From assembly GCA_026126205.1 (NCBI GenBank), contig JAHCJP010000001.1, positions 620,001 through 684,000 of the forward strand: 64,000 nt of DNA, read 5' to 3'. Below, in pieces: positions 63,435 through 64,000 of this stretch. This DNA is from Maricaulaceae bacterium. Its GTDB lineage: Bacteria; Pseudomonadota; Alphaproteobacteria; Caulobacterales; Maricaulaceae. The notes beneath the pieces were generated by a model that was not told where the DNA came from, searched no databases, and was given only the letters and a program-made list of their open reading frames with translations. The translations under genes and the position numbers were made by a program. Each line of letters starts with the position of its first letter. Positions within the stretch are counted from its first letter, which is position 1.

Positions 63435-64000
63435 ATGTTGACCAAAACGCTTCTTTCCGCCGTCGCCGCCGCCGCCATGCTGGCGGCGTCCGCGCCGGCT
63501 TCCGCCCAGCTCGTCGGCAATGTCACCGGCCAGGCGGCCGGGCAGGCCCGGGGGGGCATCGCCGCCGACCGGCTGACCGGACGCGCAGGCGCCGCGGGCG
63601 AGCTGCGCGGGGCGAGCCAGATTGGCCTGACCCGCGAACCGGCCGGCCGTCTCAACCGTGCTCGGGGCGCCGCCGGCGCCGCAGCGGACCTGCATGGCCA
63701 GGCCGATGGCGCGCTGCGGACCCGGCCCGGCCGTGTGGGCGCGCAGGGCGCGGTTGATGGCGCGGCTGAAGGCTTTGTCCGCACGCCGCGCGGCGTGCGT
63801 GGACAGGCGCGAGGCGCCGCGCAAGGCGTGGCCGAAACTGAAGTGCGTGGCCCGCGCGTCCGGGCGCCGCGTTCGTCCGCTACAGTTCGCGGACGCGGCT
63901 CAGCGGAAGCCGAAGCCGAATATCGCGGCTCGCGTACGCGCATCGACGCCGGCGGCGCGATCAGCGGCGCGGCTCGCACGGGCGCCGGCGCTGCTGGCGC
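63435..64000 (+). CDS. Secreted low-complexity Gly/Ala/Arg-rich protein, cut by window edge
   Basis: The frame starts at ATG 63435 after GGGAGAC and is still open at the last base (188 full codons). A signal peptide is clear (MLTKTLLSAVAAAAMLAASA, ending ASAQ). The mature chain is a run of degenerate Gly-Gln-Ala/Arg units (GQAAGQARGG, GRAGAAGELRGA, RGQARGAAQG) with no cysteines in the visible part. No domain is recognised. It follows the subtilisin gene after 96 bases and could be co-regulated with it. Confidence 0.7.
   Translation, partial: MLTKTLLSAVAAAAMLAASAPASAQLVGNVTGQAAGQARGGIAADRLTGRAGAAGELRGASQIGLTREPAGRLNRARGAAGAAADLHGQADGALRTRPGRVGAQGAVDGAAEGFVRTPRGVRGQARGAAQGVAETEVRGPRVRAPRSSATVRGRGSAEAEAEYRGSRTRIDAGGAISGAARTGAGAAG

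Overview
The window is a GC-rich stretch of bacterial chromosome packed with genes in both directions, with little intergenic DNA. An Irr-type Fur regulator, PstC and PstA permeases with very large periplasmic insertions, an ECF sigma/anti-sigma/subtilisin unit, a LOV hybrid histidine kinase and a long palindromic dispersed repeat together suggest an alphaproteobacterium. The order cannot be fixed from sequence alone; a Maricaulales, Hyphomonadales or Parvibaculales relative is only a guess. I see no rRNA, tRNA, CRISPR array, phage or complete insertion sequence.

Layout. 1-3100: an Atm1-type ABC transporter (cut by the left edge) diverges from an ArsR/SRPBCC pair, followed by a small HTH regulator. 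3231-9029: envelope proteins, namely a LysM protein, an alpha/beta hydrolase and secreted TPR proteins in two convergent groups. 9112-15837: an acyl-CoA ligase, a response regulator with a degenerate EAL-like partner and, divergently, a LOV-domain hybrid kinase. 15923-25215: a co-directional catabolic block that looks like the aerobic CoA-dependent 2-aminobenzoate (anthranilate) pathway: a 3-hydroxyacyl-CoA dehydrogenase/hydratase fusion, a monooxygenase/reductase fusion, SDR, crotonase, acyl-CoA dehydrogenase, RidA and a benzoate/2-aminobenzoate-CoA ligase.

25470-42992 is the most unusual part. An HtrA protease-response regulator-histidine kinase operon diverges from two paralogous secreted proteins, a secreted caspase-family protein, a secreted CHAT-domain (caspase-like) protein and a lipoprotein. 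A large alpha-2-macroglobulin and penicillin-binding protein 1C follow. A dyad CTGAC-N7-GTCAG, exact or with one mismatch, recurs in the promoter regions of this block and suggests one regulon. I propose it as an undescribed envelope-stress or self-proteolysis module.

43008-51402: Irr and a 2OG-Fe(II) oxygenase diverge. Next comes a leftward acyl-CoA cluster (SDR, carboxylase beta subunit, acyl-CoA dehydrogenase, beta-keto acid cleavage enzyme, acyl-CoA ligase) resembling acyclic terpene (Atu) or leucine (Liu) catabolism, with a divergent MerR regulator. A 272-bp element with perfect 19-bp terminal inverted repeats sits inside this operon. 51399-58056: pstS-pstC-pstA-pstB-phoU, with an apparent Pho-box array upstream. 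58301-64000: an FAD-dependent oxidoreductase, a secreted Tyr/Arg/His-rich protein, anti-sigma and ECF sigma factors divergent from a secreted subtilisin, and a low-complexity secreted protein cut by the right edge.
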